Assembly: GCA_903838675.1 (NCBI GenBank)
Contig: CAILZI010000188.1
Coordinates: 1 to 64,000 of the forward strand
Direction of reading: 5' to 3'
Source: an uncultured Verrucomicrobiota bacterium
Lineage (GTDB): Bacteria > Verrucomicrobiota > Verrucomicrobiia > Verrucomicrobiales > Verrucomicrobiaceae
DNA length: 64,000 nt
Made by a program: the position numbers and the translations under genes. Shown in pieces: positions 25,586 through 34,627 of this stretch (position 1 is its first letter; every line of letters starts with the position of its first letter). The notes under the pieces were generated by a model. That model was not told the origin of the DNA and made no database searches. It saw only the letters and a list, made by a program, of their open reading frames with translations.

Positions 25586-27601
25586 TCACCAGTCTTTTTT
25601 GTTCGGGGGAGGGGTGTGGTAGCGGTTGGTCAGCGGCGCGGTGATTTCGTCCATGTACTGGCGGATGATCGATTCGGCCTCTCCGGGGGTGTAACCAGTG
25701 CGCGGATTGCGCTGGTCGTTGGGCGCGCCTTTGGCCGTTTTGTTCTTTTCATCACCGCCTTCCCCTCCGGGTTTTTGGCCGTCTTTTCCCTGCTTTCCTT
25801 CTTTTTCGCCTGGGTCACCATTGGCGGCTTGGAGCCGGCCTTCGGGCAGTTCTTTGGCGTCCTTGCCGCCAATGCCGTCATCCGCTTCCTTCTTTTCGCC
25901 TTTGACTTCTTTTTGCTCCTTGGGTTCACCCTGACCATTCGGGTCGCTGCCTTGCTTGCCATCGTCTCCCTCGTCGCCTTCTTCACCTTCCTGGCCTTCG
26001 CCCTTGTCACCTTTCTGCCCCTTTTGACCTTTGTCGCCTTTTTTGCCTTTTTTGCCTTTTTGCTGTTCTTCCATCTTTTTGATCACCTGGCGAAGTTCAT
26101 TGAGCATTTTGGCCACATAATCACGGTTCTCGTGCAGATCCTTGTTGTCAGGGTCGAGGTCCAGCGCCGCATCCAGATGGCGTAGTGCGTCGTTCCAGCG
26201 TTGGAGGGTGATCTTGGGCTGCTGCTGCAGGCCGCGCACACCTTGATCATATAACGTGTGTCCCAGACCGCGGTGGGCGCGTGCACGCAGTGACTTGTCC
26301 TGAGTGTGGAGCACTTCGCTGAAGCTCTTGACACTGCCGTCATAGTTGGTGAGGTCATGCTCCGCTGTGGCGAGACCGTAGAGGAGTTCATCGCGGGAAT
26401 GCGCGTCGAAATCATCGCGTTCCAACAGTTTCCCATAGAGGTCGCGGGCTTTTTTGAAATCACCTTTCTCTAGCGCTTTAAGCGCATCATCAGGCGTCGG
26501 GCCGCCAGATTGAAACATGAAAGCCAGAAGGTCTGTTGGACCTGCCCCCTGTGCAGGAGGTGCAGGTGCAAAGGCGGCAACAGCCAGTGCCAGCACGACA
26601 GGGCGTGCAGAAGGGCGGGGAAGGGCGCTTATGATCCAGGCTAGCATGAGCAGCAATATACCCAGACCCAGGGGCCAGGCAAAGCGCTCAATCGGCCGCG
26701 AAGTCTGCCGGTTGGCGGACTGCTGCTCGGTCAGTCGGTCGAGCACGGGCTGGATGGACTGGCGGTTGAGCGGTTGGGTGTCAAGCTTGAGGAAGCGTCC
26801 ACCGGTAGCAGAGGCCAGTTGTTGCAGCACGCCGCTTTGCAGCTGGGAGCGCACCACATTGCCCGCCTCGTCTCGGATGTAATCCCCTTCCACCTCAGGA
26901 TTTGGAATGAGCGTGCCGACATCCGTGCCGACCCCTACGGTGACGACAACAACACCTGCTGCAGCAAGACGCTGGGTGTAGGGGACGAGGTTCGCATCTG
27001 CATCACCGCCATCGCTGAAAATGACCAGCGCGTAATTGCTCTTTGGCAGGGTTTTGATGGCGCGCAGCGTCACATCCAGCAGATCCCCAAGATTGCTCCC
27101 ACCCCATTCGATGATCGTGTGATCGTAGGCCAGCAACGACTCAATGATGGCGTCATGATCGGTCGTGAGCGGTGCCTGGAGGTACGCGCGGCCGGCAAAG
27201 GCCAGCAGACCCACCCGCTCTCCACTGAGCTCCATGACCAGGTCATGGGCTGCCAGCCGTGCGCGTGTAAGACGGTCGGGAGGCACGTCGCGCGCAAGCA
27301 TGGAACGCGAAGTGTCAATGGCGATGAAGATGTTGCGCCCCTTGTCGGGAATCTCGAGTTTCTCTTCGCCCCATCGCGGCTGGGCGACGGCGACGATGAG
27401 GCAGGCCATGGACATTATGTACAAAGCATACACAAACCATGAGCGCCACAGGGAGCGACCCATGACGAGCGTCGTCCGCAGCCGTGCCGCTGTGAACAGG
27501 CGTTCTGCCTTGGAACCATGCGCATCCACCAGCAGCTTCAATCCCACCAGCGCGGGAATGATCAGCAGGAACCAAAGCAGGTGTTGGTGGGCAAAGGTCA
27601 T
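25586..27601 (-). CDS. batB: BatB-BatC fusion: VWA domain with TPR and charged tail
   Basis: This 671-aa protein starts with BatB topology (MTFAHQHLLWFLLIIPALVGLKLLV, second helix WFVYALYIMSMACLIVAVA). The VWA domain (about 85-290) has an intact MIDAS (FIAIDTSRSM). Membrane helices follow around 310-345. From about 365 there are TPRs of BatC type (PTPDDALKALEKGDFKKARDLYGKLL ... LHTQDKSLRARAHRGLGHTLYDQG). After residue 500 the tail is a long Lys/Gly/Glu repeat (KGKKGDKGQKGQKGDKG), ending TGYTPGEAESIIRQYMDEI. It lies 5 bases downstream of batA. In the aerotolerance (Bat) family this arrangement implies a membrane complex partnered with MoxR, with undetermined substrates. Confidence 0.9.
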   Translation of the reverse strand: MTFAHQHLLWFLLIIPALVGLKLLVDAHGSKAERLFTAARLRTTLVMGRSLWRSWFVYALYIMSMACLIVAVAQPRWGEEKLEIPDKGRNIFIAIDTSRSMLARDVPPDRLTRARLAAHDLVMELSGERVGLLAFAGRAYLQAPLTTDHDAIIESLLAYDHTIIEWGGSNLGDLLDVTLRAIKTLPKSNYALVIFSDGGDADANLVPYTQRLAAAGVVVVTVGVGTDVGTLIPNPEVEGDYIRDEAGNVVRSQLQSGVLQQLASATGGRFLKLDTQPLNRQSIQPVLDRLTEQQSANRQTSRPIERFAWPLGLGILLLMLAWIISALPRPSARPVVLALAVAAFAPAPPAQGAGPTDLLAFMFQSGGPTPDDALKALEKGDFKKARDLYGKLLERDDFDAHSRDELLYGLATAEHDLTNYDGSVKSFSEVLHTQDKSLRARAHRGLGHTLYDQGVRGLQQQPKITLQRWNDALRHLDAALDLDPDNKDLHENRDYVAKMLNELRQVIKKMEEQQKGKKGKKGDKGQKGQKGDKGEGQEGEEGDEGDDGKQGSDPNGQGEPKEQKEVKGEKKEADDGIGGKDAKELPEGRLQAANGDPGEKEGKQGKDGQKPGGEGGDEKNKTAKGAPNDQRNPRTGYTPGEAESIIRQYMDEITAPLTNRYHTPPPNKKDW
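25720..26090 (-). repeat. Low-complexity Lys/Gly/Glu coding tract in batBC
   Basis: On the coding strand this tract encodes KKMEEQQKGKKGKKGDKGQKGQKGDKGEGQEGEEGDEGDDGK... and then EKKEADDG, KDAKELP and EKEGKQGKDGQKPGGEGG. It is a charged, disordered, repeat-like segment and also gives rise to long false ORFs on the other strand. Slippage could vary its length between strains. Confidence 0.7.
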
Positions 27602-27606
27602 GACAA

Positions 27607-28635
27607 TCAGGTGGCTACCGGCTCAGGGGCCGAGTGCAGAACGGTCAAAGACAGCAGCAGTGCGAGAAACAAGGCGATGGAGGAAACGGCAAGTGGCCAC
27701 GGAAACAGTTCTTCAGTTTCAATGATCTTGTGGTGTTCAATCTTGGTTTTCTCGAGCTTGTCGATGGTGCCAAACACATCGCTGAGCGAACTGAGGTTTT
27801 GCGCCATGTAGAACTGGCCGTTGCCGATGGCCGCTACTTCTTTGAGCGTGCCTTCATCAAACAACTGCTGCCCCACCGGTGTGAATGTGCCGCGCTTGGG
27901 ATCAGGAATGCTGTGAATGCCCGGTGTGCCGATCGCGATGGTGTAAATCTTGATGCCGAGCGTGGCCGCAAGCTTCGCCGCATCCTGCGGGCTGAGGCGG
28001 CCTGAATTGTTCGCGCCATCTGTCAGCAGGACGATGACTTTGCTCGGCGATTTTTCACGACGCATCCGGTTGGCGGCGGAGGCGATACCGGAACCAATGG
28101 CGGTGCCGTCACCCACGCGTTGGGTCTGAACACGATCAAGATTGTTGATCAGCCAGTCGCGATCAAGCGTGAGCGGGCATGGGAGGTAGGTTTCACCAGC
28201 AAAGGCCACGATTCCGATTTTATCACTGCGGCGGCCTTTGATGAAATCCGACATCACTCGTTTGGCTGCCGTGAGGCGGTTCACCGGCTGCCCACCGATG
28301 TAGAAGTCTTCGATCAGCATCGACAACGAGACGTCCACCGTTAGCATGATGGCAATGCCATCGGCTTTCTCCTCTTCGTAGGACAAGATTTTCTGCGGTC
28401 GTGACAGCGCCAGAACGCCGAAGGTCAGGCTCAGCAAAATGAGTCCAAAGACAAAGCCTCCGAGGCTGTTGCGCGCCGGCCTGCCGAGATCACGCAGCAG
28501 TGAGGCAGTGGGGAATTTTATGGCTGCCCGTTTTCCACGTGCACCGCGCAGCAGGGCCAGCAGTGGTATCAAGGGGAGCATTAGAAGCCACAGAGGGTGC
28601 AATATCTGAAATGCAGGAAGGCCCGGAATCGTCAT
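27607..28635 (-). CDS. batA: BatA-like VWA membrane protein
   Basis: This 342-aa protein has an N-terminal BatA module (FQILHPLWLLMLPLIPLLALLRGARGKRAAIKFPTASLL), a second helix (LGGFVFGLILLSLTFGVLALSRP), a VWA domain with MIDAS motif TVDVSLSM and a later conserved VIVLLTDGANNSGRLSP, and a C-terminal helix (LAVSSIALFLALLLSLTVL). The VWA domain faces the periplasm. It overlaps the DUF4381 gene by four bases and is followed 5 bases later by batBC, indicating tight coupling. BatA, BatB and MoxR form the core of aerotolerance-type operons; the molecular function is not settled. Confidence 0.92.
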   Translation of the reverse strand: MTIPGLPAFQILHPLWLLMLPLIPLLALLRGARGKRAAIKFPTASLLRDLGRPARNSLGGFVFGLILLSLTFGVLALSRPQKILSYEEEKADGIAIMLTVDVSLSMLIEDFYIGGQPVNRLTAAKRVMSDFIKGRRSDKIGIVAFAGETYLPCPLTLDRDWLINNLDRVQTQRVGDGTAIGSGIASAANRMRREKSPSKVIVLLTDGANNSGRLSPQDAAKLAATLGIKIYTIAIGTPGIHSIPDPKRGTFTPVGQQLFDEGTLKEVAAIGNGQFYMAQNLSSLSDVFGTIDKLEKTKIEHHKIIETEELFPWPLAVSSIALFLALLLSLTVLHSAPEPVAT

Positions 28636-29192
28636 GGTTTCTCCTCCTGCATGCGTGCGAGCGCCTGATCGATGAGCATGGTCGATTCTTCTTCCGTACG
28701 TGGAGCAGGCATGAACGAAATGTCGTCACATAGCTGTGCCACCGGCTCAAACCTTTCTCGCCACAAGCCTTGGGAGCGTGGCATCGGCATGCCAGGCAGC
28801 CGGTCCGCTTTGCCATCAAACAATTCGCGCGTCGTACGGGCTGGCGCTGGCACGGCGTAGCGCTCCTGCAGGTATCTCCGCAGGATCTGCGAGATCCTAT
28901 GGCTCATGTCCTGCGGCGGGATGGATTGAATGCGTGCGCGCAGATCATTCAACGCACGAAATGCCGAACTCCACGGCTGCCGCAAGGGTGTTGATGGCTC
29001 CTCTTTTGGACGGATGAGCAACCAGACGATGAGTGCGATCAGAAGTCCCAGCAGCAGGACTGTAGCCCAGGGAATCCACCACGGCGGCGGCAGTTGCACA
29101 ATGTCTGGAAGTGGCAGTTTAGGATGCGGCATCGGGCCCGGACCCTGAAACTGCGCCAGCAGGAAAGGCAGGTCAAAAATCGCAGGTTTCAT
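28632..29192 (-). CDS. DUF4381 domain membrane protein
   Basis: This 186-aa protein has one strong membrane helix (WWIPWATVLLLGLLIALIVWLLI, about 38-60) after a Pro-rich start (GPGPMPHPKLPLPDIVQLPPPWW). Its cytoplasmic part fits DUF4381, with the helical signature HRISQILRRYLQERYAVPAPARTTRELF. DUF4381 genes usually sit between DUF58 and batA in Bat operons, as here, with four-base ATGA overlaps on both sides. It probably helps assemble the complex; the function is unknown. Confidence 0.88.
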   Translation of the reverse strand: MKPAIFDLPFLLAQFQGPGPMPHPKLPLPDIVQLPPPWWIPWATVLLLGLLIALIVWLLIRPKEEPSTPLRQPWSSAFRALNDLRARIQSIPPQDMSHRISQILRRYLQERYAVPAPARTTRELFDGKADRLPGMPMPRSQGLWRERFEPVAQLCDDISFMPAPRTEEESTMLIDQALARMQEEKP

Positions 29193-30094
29193 CCGCGTTT
29201 CCTCCTTTTACGTGAACGGAAATAGGCCTTCAAAGCCGGCGCGTAGTCTTCATCAGTGCGCACGGTGATGCGTTCCACACCGCAGCGGCGCAGAAGATGC
29301 ACCAGCGCGTCCTGTTGCTCCGCAACACGTTCTTCATAATGCTCACGCACCGCCGGATGGGATGTGTTCACGAGAAATTGCTCCCCGGTCTCAGGGTCTT
29401 CGAGACAGACCCGGCCTGCATCTGGCAGCGTGATTTCACGCGGGTCCAGGATCTGCGCCGCCACCACGTCATGTTTGGCTGCCACAGCCCGCAGGCTTTT
29501 CTCCCAGGAATGATCAGGTGTAATAAAATCCGAGACAAGGATCACAAGTGCGTGATGTGCGATTCGTTCGAGCGCAAGGTCCAGCGCAGGCTTGATGTCC
29601 GTGCCCTGCCGCTTCGGTTCGTTGTTTAAAATATCACGCAGGATGCGCAGTGCATGGGGCGCTCCTTTGCGTGCAGGAAGGTAGTGTTCAATGCCGTCGG
29701 AAAAAAGGGTGAGCCCCACCTTGTCCTGGTTCTGCACCGCGCTGAAGGCGAACACCGCGGCAATCTCCGCCGCGCGTTCCCGCTTCGAGTCTTCCTGGCT
29801 GCCGTAGTCGCCGGAACTGCTGACATCGACGCACAGCATCACCGTCAGTTCACGTTCTTCGACATACTTGCGGACGAAAGGATCATTCATGCGCGCCGTG
29901 ACGTTCCAGTCAATGAAGCGCACGTCGTCGCCGGGCTGGTACTCTCGAAAATCATCAAACTCGATTCCCTGCCCTTTGAAGCGGGAGTGGTACTGCCCTC
30001 CGAGCATCTCCTTCACCATGCCGCGCGTGAGCAGTTCGATGCGCCTCACGCGCTTAAGGATGCGCGTGAGTCTTGCGTCGTTGTCGTTCTGCAC
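29189..30094 (-). CDS. DUF58 protein with degenerate VWA domain (Bat operon)
   Basis: The DUF58 signatures are present: FDDFREYQPGDDVRFIDWNVTARMNDPFVRKYVEERELTVMLCVDVSSSGDYGS, where DVSSS is a VWA MIDAS-type motif, and later HHALVILVSDFITP. The track start (ATG 30166) would overlap moxR by 44 bases. Two GTG codons just after the moxR stop are better starts: 30109 and 30094, the latter preceded by GGGGA at Shine-Dalgarno distance, and used here. It is a cytoplasmic protein that in this family works with the MoxR ATPase encoded immediately upstream and is coupled to DUF4381 by an ATGA overlap. Confidence 0.9.
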   Translation of the reverse strand: MQNDNDARLTRILKRVRRIELLTRGMVKEMLGGQYHSRFKGQGIEFDDFREYQPGDDVRFIDWNVTARMNDPFVRKYVEERELTVMLCVDVSSSGDYGSQEDSKRERAAEIAAVFAFSAVQNQDKVGLTLFSDGIEHYLPARKGAPHALRILRDILNNEPKRQGTDIKPALDLALERIAHHALVILVSDFITPDHSWEKSLRAVAAKHDVVAAQILDPREITLPDAGRVCLEDPETGEQFLVNTSHPAVREHYEERVAEQQDALVHLLRRCGVERITVRTDEDYAPALKAYFRSRKRRKRG

Positions 30095-30122
30095 AGTTTC
30101 CCCGTTCACGGTTTGGGCGGTG

Positions 30123-31124
<1,002 letters not shown>

Positions 31125-31240
31125 GTGAGTAAGCGGTACAGGTCAACTGGGGCGTTCCCCACGTCAACCCTCAAGGATCAATGTATTAACGCCCTCAGGA
31201 CCGGTTTATGTTGCTGGAATTGTAAGTCGTTTGGGCTTTC
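31125..31240. promoter_or_regulatory. Divergent region between moxR and araD
   Basis: The 116 bases contain GTCAAC direct repeats flanking TGGGG-CGTT-CCCCA, a 5-bp hairpin (about 31146-31173). Promoters for the bat operon and for araD must lie here or just inside the genes. I could not place -35/-10 boxes with confidence. Confidence 0.4.
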
Positions 31241-31948
31241 ATGCTTTCGATGACCCTCCAAGATCTCCGCGAACAAGTATGTGAAGCCAACCGTGCCCTG
31301 GAACCCAGCGGCCTCGTACGCCTGACCTGGGGCAACGTGAGCGGCCTTGACCGTGCCTCCGGTCTGTGGGCCATCAAACCAAGCGGCGTGGATTATTTGG
31401 AGCTCAAGCCCGCCGACATGGTTGTGCTCGACCTCGAAGGACGTGTGGTGGAGGGCAGTTTACGGCCTTCGTCCGACACAAAGACACATCTCGTGCTCTA
31501 CCGTGAATTTCCTGAAATTGGAGGCATCACGCACACGCACAGCCTTCATGCCACGATGTTTTCCCAGGCCGGACGTGAGATCCCCTGTTTCGGCACCACG
31601 CACGCGGACCATTTTCACGGCACCGTTCCACTGGTGCGCGCGCTCACACCCGAAGAAGTGACACAGGACTATGAACATTTCACCGGGGTCGCCATTGTCG
31701 AGCGCCTGCGCGAATTGAACCTCAGCCCACTCGAAATGCCTGCGGTCCTTCAGCTCCATCACGCGCCGTTCACCTTTGGCAAAAATGCCATGGATTCGCT
31801 GAAAAACAGCATCGCCCTCGAAATGTGCGCTCACATGGCCCTAGGGGCCTCCACCCTGAATCCCTCCATGGGTTCCATCCCAGAGCACATCATGGAAAAG
31901 CATCATTTGCGAAAACACGGACCGGGCGCGTATTACGGACAAAAATAA
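31241..31948 (+). CDS. araD: L-ribulose-5-phosphate 4-epimerase
   Basis: The enzyme interconverts L-ribulose-5-phosphate and D-xylulose-5-phosphate in pentose use. The 235-aa sequence matches the class II aldolase/epimerase fold: LTWGNVSGLDR near the N-terminus, IKPSGVDYLELKP, PSSDTKTHLVLY, and the zinc motif GGITHTHSLHATMFSQAGREIPCFGTTHADHFHG. The C-terminus, EKHHLRKHGPGAYYGQK, is the typical AraD ending, so AraD is preferred over other class II aldolases such as fuculose or rhamnulose aldolases. No araA or araB is next to it; a small lipoprotein follows. Confidence 0.93.
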   Translation: MLSMTLQDLREQVCEANRALEPSGLVRLTWGNVSGLDRASGLWAIKPSGVDYLELKPADMVVLDLEGRVVEGSLRPSSDTKTHLVLYREFPEIGGITHTHSLHATMFSQAGREIPCFGTTHADHFHGTVPLVRALTPEEVTQDYEHFTGVAIVERLRELNLSPLEMPAVLQLHHAPFTFGKNAMDSLKNSIALEMCAHMALGASTLNPSMGSIPEHIMEKHHLRKHGPGAYYGQK

Positions 31949-31966
31949 CCCCCTCCTCGTCGACTG

Positions 31967-32212
31967 ATGAAAACCCGCAATCCACTTTCCCTCCTTTGTG
32001 TTCAGCTCCTGCTTCTGTTCCCAGTAATGCTGGCCGCATTCCTTCTCACTGGGTGTTCCAGCGAAAGAAGAGACCGGCTCTGGCAGACGATCGATCCTGC
32101 CGGTTACAAACACGCACACAGCGAAAGCTTCAACGGTGCCAATGCTTTGCGTGCACCCCAGCCCAAAGGGCTCCCAGAATCCGATGAAATGGCATTGGAA
32201 CTCAAGCAATAA
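31967..32212 (+). CDS. Small lipoprotein
   Basis: This 81-aa protein has a long hydrophobic signal peptide and a lipobox, LLTGC|SS, so it should be lipid-anchored at the cysteine near residue 30. The mature part (about 50 aa) is polar: SERRDRLWQTIDPAGYKHAHSESFNGANALRAPQPKG. It follows araD by 18 bases and may be cotranscribed. I know of no function. Confidence 0.7.
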   Translation: MKTRNPLSLLCVQLLLLFPVMLAAFLLTGCSSERRDRLWQTIDPAGYKHAHSESFNGANALRAPQPKGLPESDEMALELKQ

Positions 32213-32311
32213 AAGCTGGAGCCCGAAACGTTGCGGCACTAAGCGGTTCGGTCGTATTAAATAAGGTATGGCTTAGTTGGGGGGCTTTGACGCTGCACCT
32301 TATGTTTAGGG
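32213..32311 (+). promoter_or_regulatory. Intergenic region with a 7-bp inverted repeat
   Basis: ACTAAGC (32238-32244) and GCTTAGT (32271-32277) can pair around a 26-nt loop. The stem is followed by TGGGGGG and no T-run, so it is a poor terminator. It could be part of the leader of the RedB-like/kinase gene group that starts at 32312. Confidence 0.25.
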
Positions 32312-33004
32312 GTGATCAGCCCAGTTCCCCCAATCTCGCCTCATTCGACTTCCACACCTGACACGGTGGTGGGGCCATCGCGTTTTGGCTCTGCTGCATT
32401 GAAAATCAGCACCATCGCCGTGATCTGGCTCTTGGTGGTACTCACGGGAAGCTTGTTGATGGCGCAGTATTCTCAGACTGCCGGTGCTACTGGCATTCCC
32501 CCGGCGCATTGGCCAGAAAATACCCGGATGCTTCGTGATCCAGGGCAGGCCAAACTGGTGATGTTTCTGCACCCACGCTGTTCCTGCTCTCGCGCCACTC
32601 TTGGTGAATTGGAGCAGCTCATGGCTCACTGCCAGGGACTGTTGAGTGCGCAAGTGTGGTTTATTCAGCCGGAGGGCGTGAGCGAAGAGTGGGTGAAAAC
32701 CGATCTTTGGCATGCTGCGGCTGCCATTCCTGGAGTGCAGGTGGATATCGATCATCAATGCGAAGTAGCCCGCCGCTTTCAGGCAATCACCTCGGGCCAG
32801 ACGCTGCTCTATGATGCCAGGGGAGGGCTGATTTTTCAGGGGGGGATCACAATCTCCCGTGGCCATGCTGGGGACAATCCCGGACGCGATTCCATCGAGT
32901 CGCTGTTGAAGCAAAAAAGCACTCTTTCTGCCAGAGCCCCCGTTTTCGGCTGTGCCCTCGGCTGGAAAAATAACACCGAAGTATGCACCTTATGTCAGCC
33001 ATAG
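32312..33004 (+). CDS. RedB-like thioredoxin-fold membrane protein
   Basis: This 230-aa protein has one N-terminal membrane helix (ISTIAVIWLLVVLTGSLLMAQ, about 32-52) and a thioredoxin-like domain outside. The fold is recognised from KLVMFLHPRCSCSRATLGELEQLMAHCQG, with a CxC motif instead of the usual CxxC, and from a late strand-turn TLLYDARGGLIFQGGIT. The C-terminus ends in another cysteine pair (VCTLCQP). The RedB family is often encoded next to a sensor kinase, as here: the kinase ORF starts 22 bases before this stop. The annotated GTG start (32312) is uncertain. A redox-signal-input role is inference. Confidence 0.65.
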   Translation: MISPVPPISPHSTSTPDTVVGPSRFGSAALKISTIAVIWLLVVLTGSLLMAQYSQTAGATGIPPAHWPENTRMLRDPGQAKLVMFLHPRCSCSRATLGELEQLMAHCQGLLSAQVWFIQPEGVSEEWVKTDLWHAAAAIPGVQVDIDHQCEVARRFQAITSGQTLLYDARGGLIFQGGITISRGHAGDNPGRDSIESLLKQKSTLSARAPVFGCALGWKNNTEVCTLCQP

Positions 33005-34620
33005 CCGCAAACACACTGCCGCAAGACCCTCCGCTGCAGCAGGCCACCACCTTGCTGCGAATTGCGGTCAACGAGCCTCGCCAGCAAATCAGCCCGCCGG
33101 TGGTCCAGCCATTGTCTGTGCCAGACTCCTTGCTGCAACGACGCGCATCCGCACTCTTCCGTGCTGCAGAGTATGACCTGCACAGGCACACGGACCAGCT
33201 GTTTGCCCGGTTGATGATCGTCCAATGGCTGGCGGGCATTGCTGCTGCCTTGTGGATCTCCCCCCTGACCTGGATCGGGGACTCCAGCCAGGTACACATG
33301 CACGTCTGGGCCGCAGTTCTGCTCGGCGGAGCTATCAGCGGTTTTCCGGCATGGCTGGCATGGCAGTTTCCTGGCTTGGTAGTTACCCGCCATGTCATTG
33401 CGGTCGCGCAGATGCTTACTTCTGCGCTGCTGATCCATCTGACTGGCGGGCGAATTGAGACGCACTTCCACATTTTTGGTTCTCTGGCCTTTCTCGCCTT
33501 TTATCGAGACTGGCGTGTGCTGGTCACGGCAACTGTCGTGGTCGCAGGAGATCACCTGATTCGCGGCCTGTTCTGGCCTCAGTCCGTGTTTGGGGTGCTG
33601 ACCGCAAGTTCCTGGCGCTGGGTCGAACATGCAGGCTGGGTGCTGTTTGAGGACGCCATTCTCTTTGTGGCCATTCACAGGATGTTGCAGGAAATGTCTG
33701 AGATCGCGCTCCGCCGTGCCACCCTCGAGGGCAGCAACGTGGAAATCGAGCGGCAGGTGGTGGAGCGCACGGCGGAATTGAACAGGACACAGGCGGAACT
33801 GCTTGAAACCTCACGTCTGGCGGGCATGGCGGAAGTGGCCACCAGCGTTCTGCACAATGTGGGCAATGTACTCAACAGCGTTGGCGTCTCCGCTGAGCTT
33901 GCGACCAGCAAGGTCCGTGAGTTCAGAACTGGAGGTCTCAAAAACGTGGCGGAACTGTTGCAGGAGAACTCGGCAGACCTGCCAGCCTTCCTCACCACCG
34001 ACCCCCGTGGGAAAATGCTGCCGGACTACCTGCTCAAGCTGGCGGTGCATTTGGCGGAGCCGCAGCAGGCCATTCTAAAGGAGATGGAAATGCTGCAAAA
34101 AAACATCGATCACATCAAGGAGATCGTGGCGATGCAGCAGCGCTACGCGCGTGGCACCGGCGTTGTTGAAGTGCTCTCAGTGGCGGATCTGGTTGATGAC
34201 AGCATCCGCATCAATGCCGCCAGTTTCAGCCGACACGAAGTCAATGTGGACTGTGATATCGCCCCTGTGCCGCCATTGAAAACGGACCGGCACAAGGTGA
34301 TGCAGATTCTGGTAAACCTGCTGAGCAATGCGAAGCACGCCCTGGATCATAGTGAGGGAGACAAGCGCATGACCGTGCGCGTGATACTAAACCAGGAGGG
34401 GCGGCTGGAGATTGCGGTGATAGACAATGGCACAGGCATCGCCCAGGAAAACCTCAGCCGCATTTTTTCCCATGGCTTCACCACCAAAAAACTTGGGCAC
34501 GGGTTTGGTCTGCACAGCGGGGCGCTGGCTGCCAAGGAGCTTGGCGGAACTTTAAAAGCGCACAGCGATGGTCCGGGACTGGGCGCCACCTTCACATTGA
34601 CACTGCCATTGGAGAATTAA
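32983..34620 (+). CDS. Membrane-bound sensor histidine kinase
   Basis: This 545-aa kinase has about five membrane helices (residues about 75-235) including the motif GGRIETHFHIFGSLAFLAFYRDWRVLV, seen in a known family of membrane sensor kinases, followed by a coiled coil (VEIERQVVERTAELNRTQAELLE). The phospho-acceptor region, MAEVATSVLHNVGNVLNSV, has its His near residue 290. The ATPase domain has NLLSNAKHAL (N box), DNGTGIAQENLSRIFSHGFTTKKLGHGFGLHSGAL (G boxes) and GLGATFTLTLP. It carries no receiver domain; the hybrid kinase directly downstream (7 bases) starts with one and is its likely partner. ATG 32992 is an alternative start. Confidence 0.9.
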   Translation: MHLMSAIAANTLPQDPPLQQATTLLRIAVNEPRQQISPPVVQPLSVPDSLLQRRASALFRAAEYDLHRHTDQLFARLMIVQWLAGIAAALWISPLTWIGDSSQVHMHVWAAVLLGGAISGFPAWLAWQFPGLVVTRHVIAVAQMLTSALLIHLTGGRIETHFHIFGSLAFLAFYRDWRVLVTATVVVAGDHLIRGLFWPQSVFGVLTASSWRWVEHAGWVLFEDAILFVAIHRMLQEMSEIALRRATLEGSNVEIERQVVERTAELNRTQAELLETSRLAGMAEVATSVLHNVGNVLNSVGVSAELATSKVREFRTGGLKNVAELLQENSADLPAFLTTDPRGKMLPDYLLKLAVHLAEPQQAILKEMEMLQKNIDHIKEIVAMQQRYARGTGVVEVLSVADLVDDSIRINAASFSRHEVNVDCDIAPVPPLKTDRHKVMQILVNLLSNAKHALDHSEGDKRMTVRVILNQEGRLEIAVIDNGTGIAQENLSRIFSHGFTTKKLGHGFGLHSGALAAKELGGTLKAHSDGPGLGATFTLTLPLEN

Positions 34621-34627
34621 TCCGACC

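Noticed and set aside
25520-26185. Plus-strand Phe/Leu-rich ORF of 221 aa that looks like a membrane protein
   Set aside because: It is the complement of the Lys/Gly/Glu-rich tail of batBC (AAG/AAA read backwards as CTT/TTT), so the hydrophobicity is an artefact.
31146-31173. TGGGG-CGTT-CCCCA hairpin as a terminator of the bat operon or araD
   Set aside because: It lies in the divergent promoter region rather than after a gene and has no T-run.
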